Assembly (NCBI GenBank): GCA_024641005.1
Contig: JAHEDX010000015.1
Location: 8,311-62,575, forward strand
Source: Acidimicrobiaceae bacterium
GTDB lineage: Bacteria > Actinomycetota > Acidimicrobiia > Acidimicrobiales > Ilumatobacteraceae
Reading direction: 5' to 3'
Length of the DNA: 54,265 nucleotides
A model generated the notes under the pieces. That model ran no database searches. It had not been told where the DNA came from and was given only the letters and a program-made list of their open reading frames with translations. The position numbers were made by a program, and so were the translations under genes. Shown here one piece after another: positions 25,890-33,885 of the stretch. Each line of letters begins with the position of its first letter. Position 1 is the stretch's first letter.

Positions 25890-28000
25890 AGGTGTCGCTC
25901 GAACCAGTCGAGCACTCGTTGCATGCGGTCGATGCGGCGATCCGGACGACCCGCCGAGGCGTACACGTGCGACTCGTCGGGGTACAGCACGTACTCGACG
26001 GTGCGACCCAAGTGCCGCAGGGCGATGAAGAACTGCTCGTTGTCCTGCGGCGGGCACCGCAGGTCGGACTCGGCCTGGAGCATCAGCAAGGGCGTCGTGA
26101 CGTTCGTGACGTGGCGCAGCGGCGATTGGTGCCACAGCTTCTCGATGCCCTCCGGCGAGAACGGGTCGCCGAGCAGCGACGCCCGGTCGTATTCGGGCCC
26201 GCTGTCGGAGTTCGCCCACACCGACACCTGGTTGGTGACGCCGTTCTCGGACACCGCCCCCGCGAACCGGTCGGAGGTCGCGACGAGCCAGTTGACCATG
26301 AACCCGCCATAGCTCAACCCGAGCGCGCCGAGCCGTTCGGGGTCGGTCAGCCCGCGCTCGATGACGTGATCGAGCGCGGCGTGCACGTCGGCGGCATCGA
26401 CCCCGCCCCAGTCGCCGAGTTGCGGCCTGATCCAATCCTTGCCGTAGCCCGCCGAGCCGCGGATGTTGGGGAGCACCACCCGGTAGCCGGCACCCACGAG
26501 CATGATGACCTCGATGTGCGGTGCCGGCGCCCAGCAGCCCAGCGGCCCCCCGTGTACATCGACCACCGTGGGCAACGGCTCGTCGCCCGCGTCGGGCGGC
26601 GAGGCGATCCAGGTCTCGATCGGGCCACCCGGGCCGGGCACCTCGACCCGTTCCATCTTTGGTTGCAGGTACCGGCGCTGCCATGAGGAGCCGAACGTGG
26701 TGTGGGTTCGGAATCGGCGCTCTTCGACCGGCGCGGTGAGATCGACCGACATGACCTCCATCGCGCGACCGTTCAACGTGCCGAGCGTGACGACGCGACC
26801 GACACCTCCGGCCGAGGCCGGAGCGACTCCGACCATGTGAGTGGTCGCGTCGGCCCAGGGACCGCTGTCATGTCGATCGCTCGGCGCCGGCGCGTCGAGC
26901 AGGTCACCGGTCGTCGGGTCGATCACCCATCGCTCGGGCAGGCTTCGCCCGCGGTCGGTGACCGACGCCACGATGGTGCAGTCGTCCAACCAGGCCGGCC
27001 CGGAGCGACCAGTGACCATCCATCCATTGAGGTCGGTGTCGGCCCAGTTACCGATCGGCCGATCGAGTCCGGGTGCCAGCGCGACCGGCGGGCGGGAACC
27101 GTCGGCGGCCCCCAACAGCAGACCGGGGCTGAGATCGTCGAGCGGTTCTGGAGTGAGCAGACCGACCGCAGCCAGCCACCGACCGTCAGGCGAGAACGAC
27201 GGCCGATTGGCGCCGCCGGGGGCGTCGAGCAACAGTTGCGGACGCGACCGCTTCGACCTCGGCCCGGCATCCACATCGACCGCCCAGATCGACGCGCACG
27301 GGTGCAGATCGGGCCGTTCGCCCTGGTCGGACACGAACGCCACCGTTCGGCCGTTCGGGTGCCACGTGATCCCGCTCACGTCCCAGTCGCCGCTCGTCAC
27401 CTGACGCGGCTTCGCCCCTGCCGCCAGTTCCATCACGAAGAGGTGGGCCCAGTGGTCGCGATGACCGATCTCGTCCCATCGCCAATCGGTACGGGTGATT
27501 CGGCGAGCGACCGGAGCTGGAGCCGTAGCGGAACGCCACGCAGGCGTACCGATCGCGGGGCGGTCGCCGACGATGAAGCGTGGGGGGTCGACATCCGCGG
27601 TGAACGCGATCGAGCGGCCGTCAGGTGACCACGCCAGCTCCTTGACCGCGCCGAACCCCGTCATCGAGCGCACCCTGATCCACCGGCGCACCGCTCCGCC
27701 GGCGATCGGCACGGTGCACAGATCGGCGGGGTGGTGCTCGTCTCCCGGGTCCCCTCGGAGGAATGCCACCCGAGCGCCATCCGGCGAGATGTGGACCGAT
27801 CGGTCCCTGAACCGCCCCTCGGTGAGCCGGTGGGGCCGGTGCCGGCCGTCGAGCGCGACGGCGTACAAGTGCTTCTCGTAATGGCCTCGATGCACGATAC
27901 GTCGGGCGACCACGGCCGTCGCTCCGTCAGCTGACACATCGAGCTCCTCCACCACAGCGATTCGAGAGATGTCGGCCGGTTGCATCGGGCGAGGTTCCAC
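25883..28000 (-). CDS. S9-family serine peptidase (acylaminoacyl-/prolyl-oligopeptidase type)
   Basis: 705-residue cytosolic peptidase. Residues about 1-440 form a beta-propeller with WD-like SPDGR repeats (HISPDGARVAF, AWSPDGRSIAFTAD, SFSPDGRWLAAVG), and the C-terminal alpha/beta-hydrolase domain follows. The catalytic triad is visible as Ser in GLSYGGFM (about 564), Asp in AESDLRCPPQ (about 646) and His in DESHVYA (about 677); DVHGGPLG forms the oxyanion region. The family cleaves short peptides or removes acylated N-terminal residues, fitting the divergent oligopeptide importer beside it. GTG 28000 has TACAGT 7 nt upstream; ATG 27985 is an alternative. Confidence 0.9.
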   Translation of the reverse strand: MEPRPMQPADISRIAVVEELDVSADGATAVVARRIVHRGHYEKHLYAVALDGRHRPHRLTEGRFRDRSVHISPDGARVAFLRGDPGDEHHPADLCTVPIAGGAVRRWIRVRSMTGFGAVKELAWSPDGRSIAFTADVDPPRFIVGDRPAIGTPAWRSATAPAPVARRITRTDWRWDEIGHRDHWAHLFVMELAAGAKPRQVTSGDWDVSGITWHPNGRTVAFVSDQGERPDLHPCASIWAVDVDAGPRSKRSRPQLLLDAPGGANRPSFSPDGRWLAAVGLLTPEPLDDLSPGLLLGAADGSRPPVALAPGLDRPIGNWADTDLNGWMVTGRSGPAWLDDCTIVASVTDRGRSLPERWVIDPTTGDLLDAPAPSDRHDSGPWADATTHMVGVAPASAGGVGRVVTLGTLNGRAMEVMSVDLTAPVEERRFRTHTTFGSSWQRRYLQPKMERVEVPGPGGPIETWIASPPDAGDEPLPTVVDVHGGPLGCWAPAPHIEVIMLVGAGYRVVLPNIRGSAGYGKDWIRPQLGDWGGVDAADVHAALDHVIERGLTDPERLGALGLSYGGFMVNWLVATSDRFAGAVSENGVTNQVSVWANSDSGPEYDRASLLGDPFSPEGIEKLWHQSPLRHVTNVTTPLLMLQAESDLRCPPQDNEQFFIALRHLGRTVEYVLYPDESHVYASAGRPDRRIDRMQRVLDWFERHLA

Positions 28001-28007
28001 GCCGCGG

Positions 28008-28013
28008 ACTGTA
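28008..28013 (-). promoter_or_regulatory. -10 box of S9 peptidase, leaderless layout
   Basis: Minus-strand TACAGT followed by 7 nt and GTG 28000. The palindrome at 28046-28061 is centred about 40 bp upstream, near the -35 zone of this promoter too. Confidence 0.58.
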
Positions 28014-28045
28014 TTCCGATCGCCGGCACCCGGCGCAGGCGGGGC

Positions 28046-28061
28046 CTGACTGATCAGTCAG
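28046..28061. promoter_or_regulatory. Perfect 16-bp palindrome, TetR-type operator candidate
   Basis: CTGACTGATCAGTCAG is an uninterrupted palindrome in the 144-bp divergent gap between the S9 peptidase and the importer operon. Its size and TGAC/GTCA arms are like TetR-family operators. No regulator gene is in the window. Confidence 0.65.
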
Positions 28062-28063
28062 CT

Positions 28064-28091
28064 TGCGTTTCGGGGGCCGAGAGGTCAGAAT
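28064..28091 (+). promoter_or_regulatory. Possible promoter of the oligopeptide importer operon
   Basis: TTGCGT (28064-28069) and CAGAAT (28086-28091) are 16 bp apart, directly downstream of the palindrome. A repressor bound at the palindrome would cover the upstream edge of this promoter. The predicted leader of about 45 nt carries the ribosome site GGGGG before ATG 28145. Confidence 0.4.
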
Positions 28092-28144
28092 CTCGCCACG
28101 ACCAACGGCGCCGCAGCGCCCACTCATCCTTTCGGGGGATTCAG

Positions 28145-30031
28145 ATGAAGTTGAGGCGCATCCTCGGGGCCGGTGCGATTGCCGGCCTCGTCCTGATCGG
28201 TATTCCGACCACGCCGGCGGCCGCCCAGGACGATCCTGTCACCATGACCATCGGCCTGCTGCAGGACATGTCGTCGCCGAACGTCACCGTCGGGTACCTC
28301 GTACCCGAGTTCGAGGTGTGGAACCTCCAATACGCAACGCTCACCAGCAAGGCCGCCGACGACTTCTCCACCATCCCCGGTCTCGCCGAATCATGGGTCG
28401 AGTCCAATGGTGGGCTCACCTACACCTACACGCTGCGCGAAGGCCTGAAGTGGAGCGACGGCGAGCCGATCACGGCCGACGACATCGCGTACACGATCAA
28501 TCGGTCGCGAGACGAGGAGTGGTACAACCACTTCTCGACCGTCGAGAACCTCGACGCCGTGGCGATCGACGAACGCACCGTCGAGATCACCAGCTCGGTG
28601 CCCGATCCGAAGCTGCCGACGATGGACGTCTACATCGTGCCCAAGCACATCTACGAGCCGATCTCGTTCGACGATCTCGAGTCGTACGAGGCGCTCGACG
28701 GTGTGGCCTCGGGCCCGTACTCGCTGACCGAGTGGCGATCGGGGCAGGACTGGACGATGGTCAAGAACCCCAACTACTACGGACGTGACAACGGGATCGA
28801 CCGCATCGTCTACCGCGTGTTCTCCAACGCCGACGCGATGGTCGCCGCTCTGCAACGCGGCGAGATCGACGCGGCTCACAACTTCAACGCCAGCTCGGTC
28901 GAGCAACTGCAGAATGACGAGAACGTCACGGTCGTGGCCGGCCTGCAAGGTGGTTTCACCGAGCTCGCACTGAACGGTATGGCGGGTGGCATCGGCGACG
29001 GCAACCCGGCACTCCAGAACATCGATGTGCGTCACGCCATCTTCTACGCGATCGACCGCAACGTGTTGTTCGATCGGGTGGCGCTCGGCCTCGGCAGCGT
29101 CGGCACCACGTTGTCACCGTCGGCCGATCCCTCGTGGATCCCAGATCTGGGCGACGAGGGCTTCGCCTACGATCCCGAGCGGAGCGCTGCCCTGCTCGAG
29201 GGGGCCGGATACGTCGACTCCGATGGTGACGGCATCCGCGAGACGCCGGATGGCGACCCGCTCGTGTTGCGATACATCGTCCGGTCGGAGTCGACCGACG
29301 CGGCCCCGATCGCCGAATTCATCACCGGATGGCTGGAGGCGGTCGGTATCGGCACCGAAACCACGGTGATGGACGACACACAGTTGTACGACGCCCAGGT
29401 CGGTGGCCTCTACGACATGTTCGTGTGGGGCTGGACCCCCTACGTCGACCCCGACCCGATGCTGTCGTACTTCACCTGCGACCAGGTCACCTACGACGTC
29501 GAGGAGGCCGGTTACAACGACGCCAACTGGTGCGATCCGGCCTACGACGAGCTGTACCAGCAACAGCGGGTCGAGCTCGATTCGGCCAAGCGCCGCGAGA
29601 TCGTGGCCCAGATGCTCCGGCTGTTCAACACCGAATCGACCTATCTCGTCCTGCTGCAGGATCCCGATCTGCAGGCCTACCGCACCGACCGTTTCGAGGG
29701 CTGGCTGCAACAGCCGGCGAACACGGGCCCCGTATTGTTCACCAACTCGTCGCCGACCTATGAGAACCTCTCCGTGATCGGTGCCGAACCTCCGGTCACC
29801 GACGACGGCGCCACCGAAGGTACGACGGCGCCGGACGCCACCACCGCTCCCGACGCCACCACCGTCGATGGCGACTCGGCCGCGACGACGGTGGCACCGG
29901 TACCGGCCGGCGAAGACGACGGCGGCTCGAACACCGGTGTGATCGTCGGCATCATCGTCGCGATCTTGGTGGTCGGCGGCGGCGGCTTCTTCCTGGCCAA
30001 GCGCCGGGGATCAGCCGACGACCGCGAGTAG
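28145..30031 (+). CDS. Oligopeptide ABC importer, substrate-binding protein with C-terminal membrane anchor
   Basis: 628-residue family-5 (DppA/OppA) solute-binding protein. A signal peptide (about 1-27, ending AAAQ) lacks a lipobox cysteine. The binding body spans about 30-560, including GLAESWVESNGGLTYTYTLREGLKWSDGEPITADD, quoted here only in two joined family motifs, GLAESW and LREGLKWSDGEPITADD. After a Thr/Asp-rich linker with TTAPDATTAPDATT comes a single hydrophobic helix (about 598-619) and a basic tail AKRRG. The protein is therefore held by its C-terminus instead of an N-terminal lipid, which is unusual for a binding protein. GGGGG precedes ATG 28145 by 6 nt. It captures peptides for the two permeases and two ATPases that follow. 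Confidence 0.9.
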   Translation: MKLRRILGAGAIAGLVLIGIPTTPAAAQDDPVTMTIGLLQDMSSPNVTVGYLVPEFEVWNLQYATLTSKAADDFSTIPGLAESWVESNGGLTYTYTLREGLKWSDGEPITADDIAYTINRSRDEEWYNHFSTVENLDAVAIDERTVEITSSVPDPKLPTMDVYIVPKHIYEPISFDDLESYEALDGVASGPYSLTEWRSGQDWTMVKNPNYYGRDNGIDRIVYRVFSNADAMVAALQRGEIDAAHNFNASSVEQLQNDENVTVVAGLQGGFTELALNGMAGGIGDGNPALQNIDVRHAIFYAIDRNVLFDRVALGLGSVGTTLSPSADPSWIPDLGDEGFAYDPERSAALLEGAGYVDSDGDGIRETPDGDPLVLRYIVRSESTDAAPIAEFITGWLEAVGIGTETTVMDDTQLYDAQVGGLYDMFVWGWTPYVDPDPMLSYFTCDQVTYDVEEAGYNDANWCDPAYDELYQQQRVELDSAKRREIVAQMLRLFNTESTYLVLLQDPDLQAYRTDRFEGWLQQPANTGPVLFTNSSPTYENLSVIGAEPPVTDDGATEGTTAPDATTAPDATTVDGDSAATTVAPVPAGEDDGGSNTGVIVGIIVAILVVGGGGFFLAKRRGSADDRE

Positions 30032-30037
30032 CACCAC

Positions 30038-31006
30038 ATGCGAGCGAGGTTCGTTGCCGGCAAGGTGTTCGGGGCGCTCGGCACCTTCGTCTTCGTCCTC
30101 GTCTTCAACTTCTTCCTGTTTCGGGTCGTCAACGACGACCCGACAGGCAAGTTGTTCCGCGGCCGCAATCTCAGCCAGGCGCAGCTCGATCGCAGACGGC
30201 AGGAGTTCAACCTCGACGGCACCAAGTTCGAACAGTTTCTCGCGTATCTCAAACAGACCGTCAGTGGCAACCTCGGCGACTCGTTCCTGAGTCGCCGGCC
30301 CGTCACGACCGAGATCCGCGAGGCGCTGTGGCCGACGATCGCCCTGGTGGGCACGTCGACAATCCTCTCGATGCTGATCGGCATCATGCTCGGCATCGCC
30401 GCCGGCTGGCGACGTCGCAGCAAGGTCGACGTCGGCGCCACGTCGTTCGCGATGTTCACGTATTCGGTGCCCGACTTCTGGCTCGGCATGGTGCTGCTCG
30501 CGTTTTTCGCCGTGAGATGGCCGTGGTTCCCCACCGGCGGGTTCGAGGACGCCGGCAGCACCGCGACGGGCTTGAGCGCGCTCCTCGATCAGGCCCACCA
30601 CATGGCGCTGCCGTGCATCACCCTCACGCTGGCGTACATCGGCGAGTACATGATCGTGATGAGATCCTCACTGCTCGACACCGTCAACGAGGATTTCCTG
30701 CAGCTCGCGCGCGCCAAGGGGCTCCGTGACGTCGCTGTGAGGCGACGTCACGCCGTACCGAACGCACTCTTGCCGGTGGTCAGCCTGTCTGCGCTCAACT
30801 TCGGCTATGTACTCTCCGGCGCGATTGCCGTCGAATCGATCTACTCGTGGCCGGGCATCGGGCAAGCGACCCTGGAGGCGATCCGCGGGCCCGACTTCCC
30901 GATGCTGCAGGGGCTGTTCCTGCTGTTCAGCGCTTCGATGATCATCGCCAACCTCGCCGTCGACCTGTTGTACGGCCTGCTCGACCCCCGGGTTCGCGGA
31001 CGATGA
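30038..31006 (+). CDS. Oligopeptide ABC importer permease (DppB/OppB type)
   Basis: 322-residue inner-membrane permease with six main hydrophobic segments. An N-terminal helix (GTFVFVLVFNFFLFRVV) and a periplasmic loop with GDSFLSRRPVTTEI precede the transport core. The EAA-like coupling loop reads FLQLARAKGLRDVAVRRRHAVPNALLPVV, and ESIYSWPGIGQATLEAI is typical of DppB. It forms the pore with the next gene's product. It starts 6 nt after the binding-protein gene and overlaps the next gene by ATGA. Confidence 0.93.
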   Translation: MRARFVAGKVFGALGTFVFVLVFNFFLFRVVNDDPTGKLFRGRNLSQAQLDRRRQEFNLDGTKFEQFLAYLKQTVSGNLGDSFLSRRPVTTEIREALWPTIALVGTSTILSMLIGIMLGIAAGWRRRSKVDVGATSFAMFTYSVPDFWLGMVLLAFFAVRWPWFPTGGFEDAGSTATGLSALLDQAHHMALPCITLTLAYIGEYMIVMRSSLLDTVNEDFLQLARAKGLRDVAVRRRHAVPNALLPVVSLSALNFGYVLSGAIAVESIYSWPGIGQATLEAIRGPDFPMLQGLFLLFSASMIIANLAVDLLYGLLDPRVRGR

Positions 31007-31941
31007 GCGACGCCGACGAGACGCTCGACGTCGCACCCACCACGTTCTCGCCACGGGCGTTCCGTTGGCAGCGTCGCCGCGCCTCGGCCGCCGACTTCTG
31101 GTCGCGTTTCCGTGGTGATCGCCTGGCCCTGCTCGGCCTGATCGTGCTGCTGGTGTTCATCGTCATGGCGATCGCAGCACCATGGATCTCCCCCAAGGAA
31201 GGCCTCAGCGCGGTCGACTCGATCGACAACCCCACCTGGGCTCCGCCCGGCCGTGGCTACCCCCTCGGCACCGACAATCTCGGTCGATCAGTGGCGGCGC
31301 AGTTCGTCTGGGGTTCGCGGGTGAGCCTGTGGGTCGGGCTCTCGGCCACCGTGCTCACGATCGCCATCGGAGCGGCCGTCGGTGTGACGGCAGGGTTCTT
31401 CGGGCGCTGGACCGATGCCACGTTGATGCGACTCACCGACTGGTTCCTGGTGATCCCGTTCCTCCCGCTGGCGATCGTGCTCGCCTCGGTCCTCGACAGG
31501 TCGCTCCGAAACGTCGTGTTGGTGATCGCGATCACGTCGTGGCCGGGCACCGCTCGGCTCGTCAGAGCCCAGGTGCTGACCGTGAAACAGCGCCTCTACG
31601 TCGACCGCGCCCGTGCGCTGGGCGCCAATCGGGCGCACGTCATCCGGCGCCACATCCTGCCGAACGTCGCGCCGCTGATCCTCGCCAACCTCACGCTCGC
31701 GGTGCCGATCTCGATCCTGACCGAGACGACGCTCGCGTTCCTCGGTCTCGGCGATCCCACCAGGGCGTCGTGGGGCAAGACGTTGGAGGAAGCATTCAAC
31801 GCCGGGGCGATCAGCCGCAACGCGTGGTGGTACTACGTTCCCGCAGGTGCGGGCATCGTGATGGTCGTGCTGGCATTCACGCTGGTCGGTAGAGCGATCG
31901 AGGAGATCCTCGATCCACGACTTCGGGAGGGCGGCGCGTGA
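31003..31941 (+). CDS. Oligopeptide ABC importer permease (DppC/OppC type)
   Basis: 312-residue permease. RFRGDRLALLGLIVLLVFIVM matches the N-terminal DppC motif, HPLGTDNLGR is present as YPLGTDNLGRSVAAQ, and the EAA loop reads YVDRARALGANRAHVIRRHILPNVAPLIL. TTLAFLGLGDPTRASWGKTLEEAF is the usual C-terminal family stretch. It pairs with the DppB-type subunit. The start codon overlaps the preceding stop (ATGA), and its own stop overlaps the next start (GTGA), so the genes are translationally coupled. Confidence 0.93.
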   Translation: MSDADETLDVAPTTFSPRAFRWQRRRASAADFWSRFRGDRLALLGLIVLLVFIVMAIAAPWISPKEGLSAVDSIDNPTWAPPGRGYPLGTDNLGRSVAAQFVWGSRVSLWVGLSATVLTIAIGAAVGVTAGFFGRWTDATLMRLTDWFLVIPFLPLAIVLASVLDRSLRNVVLVIAITSWPGTARLVRAQVLTVKQRLYVDRARALGANRAHVIRRHILPNVAPLILANLTLAVPISILTETTLAFLGLGDPTRASWGKTLEEAFNAGAISRNAWWYYVPAGAGIVMVVLAFTLVGRAIEEILDPRLREGGA

Positions 31942-32918
31942 GCCTGCTCGAGCTCAGAGACCTCCACATCACGTATCGATCCGAGCGCGGCGACGTGCCG
32001 GCCGTACGAGGCGTCGACCTCACCATCGACCCGGGGGAAACCATTGGACTGGCAGGCGAATCGGGGTGCGGCAAGTCGACCATCGCCGGTGCCGTGTTGC
32101 GTCTGCTCCCGAAGGAAACCCTGATCGAGGGGCAGGTCCTGCTCGACGGTGAGGACGTCTATCAGATGCGGCCCGGAGAGCTGCGCGCCGTCCGATGGAC
32201 GTCGGCGGCGATCGTGTTCCAGGGCGCCCTGCACGCACTCAACCCGGTGCAGCGGGTCGGCAAGCAGATCGCCGAGGCGATCCTTCTCCACTCGACGCAG
32301 TCCAAGAAGGCGGCCCAAGATCGCGTCGGCGATCTGCTCGAACGCGTCGGGCTGCCGGCCAACCGCGCCAGGTCGTATCCACATCAGCTGTCGGGCGGCC
32401 AGCGACAGCGCGTCCTGATCGCACTGGCCCTGGCCTGTGAGCCGAAACTGTTGATCGCCGACGAGCCGACGACCGCGCTGGATGTGATGGTGCAGGCCCA
32501 GGTGCTCGAACTGCTCGCCGAACTCCAACGCGACCGGGGGCTCGGGTTGTTGTTCATCACCCACGATCTGTCTGTGCTCACCTCGACATGTGAGCGGCTG
32601 GCCGTCATGTATGCCGGTCGGATCGTCGAGGATGGCCCGAGCCACGACGTGTTCGGTACTCCCGAGCACCCCTACTCGGCGGCGCTCACCCGAGCCTTCC
32701 CCACGATCGGTGACCATGCGTCGCGCATGAGACCCAGCGGTCTCGCCGGCGATCCGCCCAACCCCGCCAACCTGCCCAGCGGCTGCCCGTTCCATCCGAG
32801 GTGCGACCGCGCGGTCGATGACTGCTCGGTCGCAGACATCGAGCTGCGACCCCTGGGGATCGGCCGCCACGCCGCTTGCATCCACATCCCGACCAGCGGT
32901 GGTGACGACGGTGAGTGA
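31938..32918 (+). CDS. Oligopeptide ABC importer ATPase (DppD/OppD type)
   Basis: 326-residue ATPase at the cytoplasmic face of the importer. The Walker A motif is GESGCGKST, the Q-loop is VFQGALHALNP, the signature LSGGQRQR, the Walker B LLIADEPTTALD and the switch ITHDL. The C-terminal oligopeptide-transporter extension is present (HPYSAALTRAFPTI, then PSGCPFHPRCDRAVDDC), a cysteine-rich tail that in some DppD proteins binds an iron-sulfur cluster. GTG 31938 overlaps the preceding stop. The signature and catalytic residues are intact, so it should be active. Confidence 0.94.
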   Translation: MSLLELRDLHITYRSERGDVPAVRGVDLTIDPGETIGLAGESGCGKSTIAGAVLRLLPKETLIEGQVLLDGEDVYQMRPGELRAVRWTSAAIVFQGALHALNPVQRVGKQIAEAILLHSTQSKKAAQDRVGDLLERVGLPANRARSYPHQLSGGQRQRVLIALALACEPKLLIADEPTTALDVMVQAQVLELLAELQRDRGLGLLFITHDLSVLTSTCERLAVMYAGRIVEDGPSHDVFGTPEHPYSAALTRAFPTIGDHASRMRPSGLAGDPPNPANLPSGCPFHPRCDRAVDDCSVADIELRPLGIGRHAACIHIPTSGGDDGE

Positions 32919-33876
32919 CGCACTCCTCGAACTCCGCGACGTGTCGGTCACGTTCTCGAGCCGTCGGGGCACCGTGCGTGCCGTGGACGGTGTGTCTCTC
33001 GACGTCCGACCCGGCGAGGTGCTCGCGCTCGTCGGCGAATCGGGGTGTGGGAAGACCACACTGATCCGTTCGATCCTCGGACTCGAGCCGCTCGCCGGTG
33101 GCACGATCCTCGTCGAGGGCAAACCGGTCAACCAGCGTCAGCGCACCCTGCGTGATCTGCGCCGGCGCGTCCAGATGATCTTCCAGGATCCGACCGGTGC
33201 GCTCAATCCGCGCCACTCGATCTACGACGCTGTCGCCGAGGGCATTCGGATCCACGGCATCGAGGGCAACGAGCCGGCGCTGGTCGCGGACGCGTTGTCG
33301 CGGGCGGGGCTGCGTCCGGCCGAGCGGTACATGGCGCGTTATCCGCACGAGGTGTCGGGCGGGCAACGCCAGCGGGTCCTGATCGCGGGAGCGATCGCGC
33401 TCGACCCGCAACTGTTGCTGGCCGACGAACCCGTGGCCTCGCTCGATGCGTCGATCCGAGGCGAGATCCTGGCACTGCTGCGCGATCTCGTCGAAGAACA
33501 GGGGCTGGCCATCGTCGCCGTCACCCACGACCTGGGGCTGGCGTGGAACATTGCAGATCGCATCGCCGTGATGTACCTCGGTCGCATCGTCGAGGTCGGC
33601 CGGGCCGAGGAGGTGCTCGCGGCGCCGCAGCACCCGTATACGAGGGCGTTGCTGTCGGTCGTGCCCGAGATGGAGCGGGTCGAACAGCAGATCCTCACCG
33701 GGGAGACGCCGGACCCCAGCCGCATCCCGGCCGGGTGCCGGTTCCATCCGCGCTGCCCGCTCGTCGCCTCCGGCGAAGCCGAACGCCTGGGGATCCTCGG
33801 AAGATGCACCGGCGTCGACGTCGAGTTGGTGCAACGGGGCGACGCACACTGGTCGGCCTGCCACGCCCTCCCCTGA
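32911..33876 (+). CDS. Oligopeptide ABC importer ATPase (DppF/OppF type)
   Basis: 321-residue second ATPase. Walker A GESGCGKTT, Q-loop IFQDPTGALNPRHS, signature VSGGQRQR (V for L at the first position), Walker B LLLADEPVASLD and switch VTHDLG are visible. The DppF-type extension reads HPYTRALLSVVP then PAGCRFHPRCPLV. GTG 32911 overlaps the upstream gene by 8 nt; GTG codons at 32899 and 32902 are possible earlier starts. It closes the five-gene operon and ends 9 bp from the convergent CocE-type hydrolase. Confidence 0.93.
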   Translation: MSDALLELRDVSVTFSSRRGTVRAVDGVSLDVRPGEVLALVGESGCGKTTLIRSILGLEPLAGGTILVEGKPVNQRQRTLRDLRRRVQMIFQDPTGALNPRHSIYDAVAEGIRIHGIEGNEPALVADALSRAGLRPAERYMARYPHEVSGGQRQRVLIAGAIALDPQLLLADEPVASLDASIRGEILALLRDLVEEQGLAIVAVTHDLGLAWNIADRIAVMYLGRIVEVGRAEEVLAAPQHPYTRALLSVVPEMERVEQQILTGETPDPSRIPAGCRFHPRCPLVASGEAERLGILGRCTGVDVELVQRGDAHWSACHALP

Positions 33877-33885
33877 CCGGCCGGA

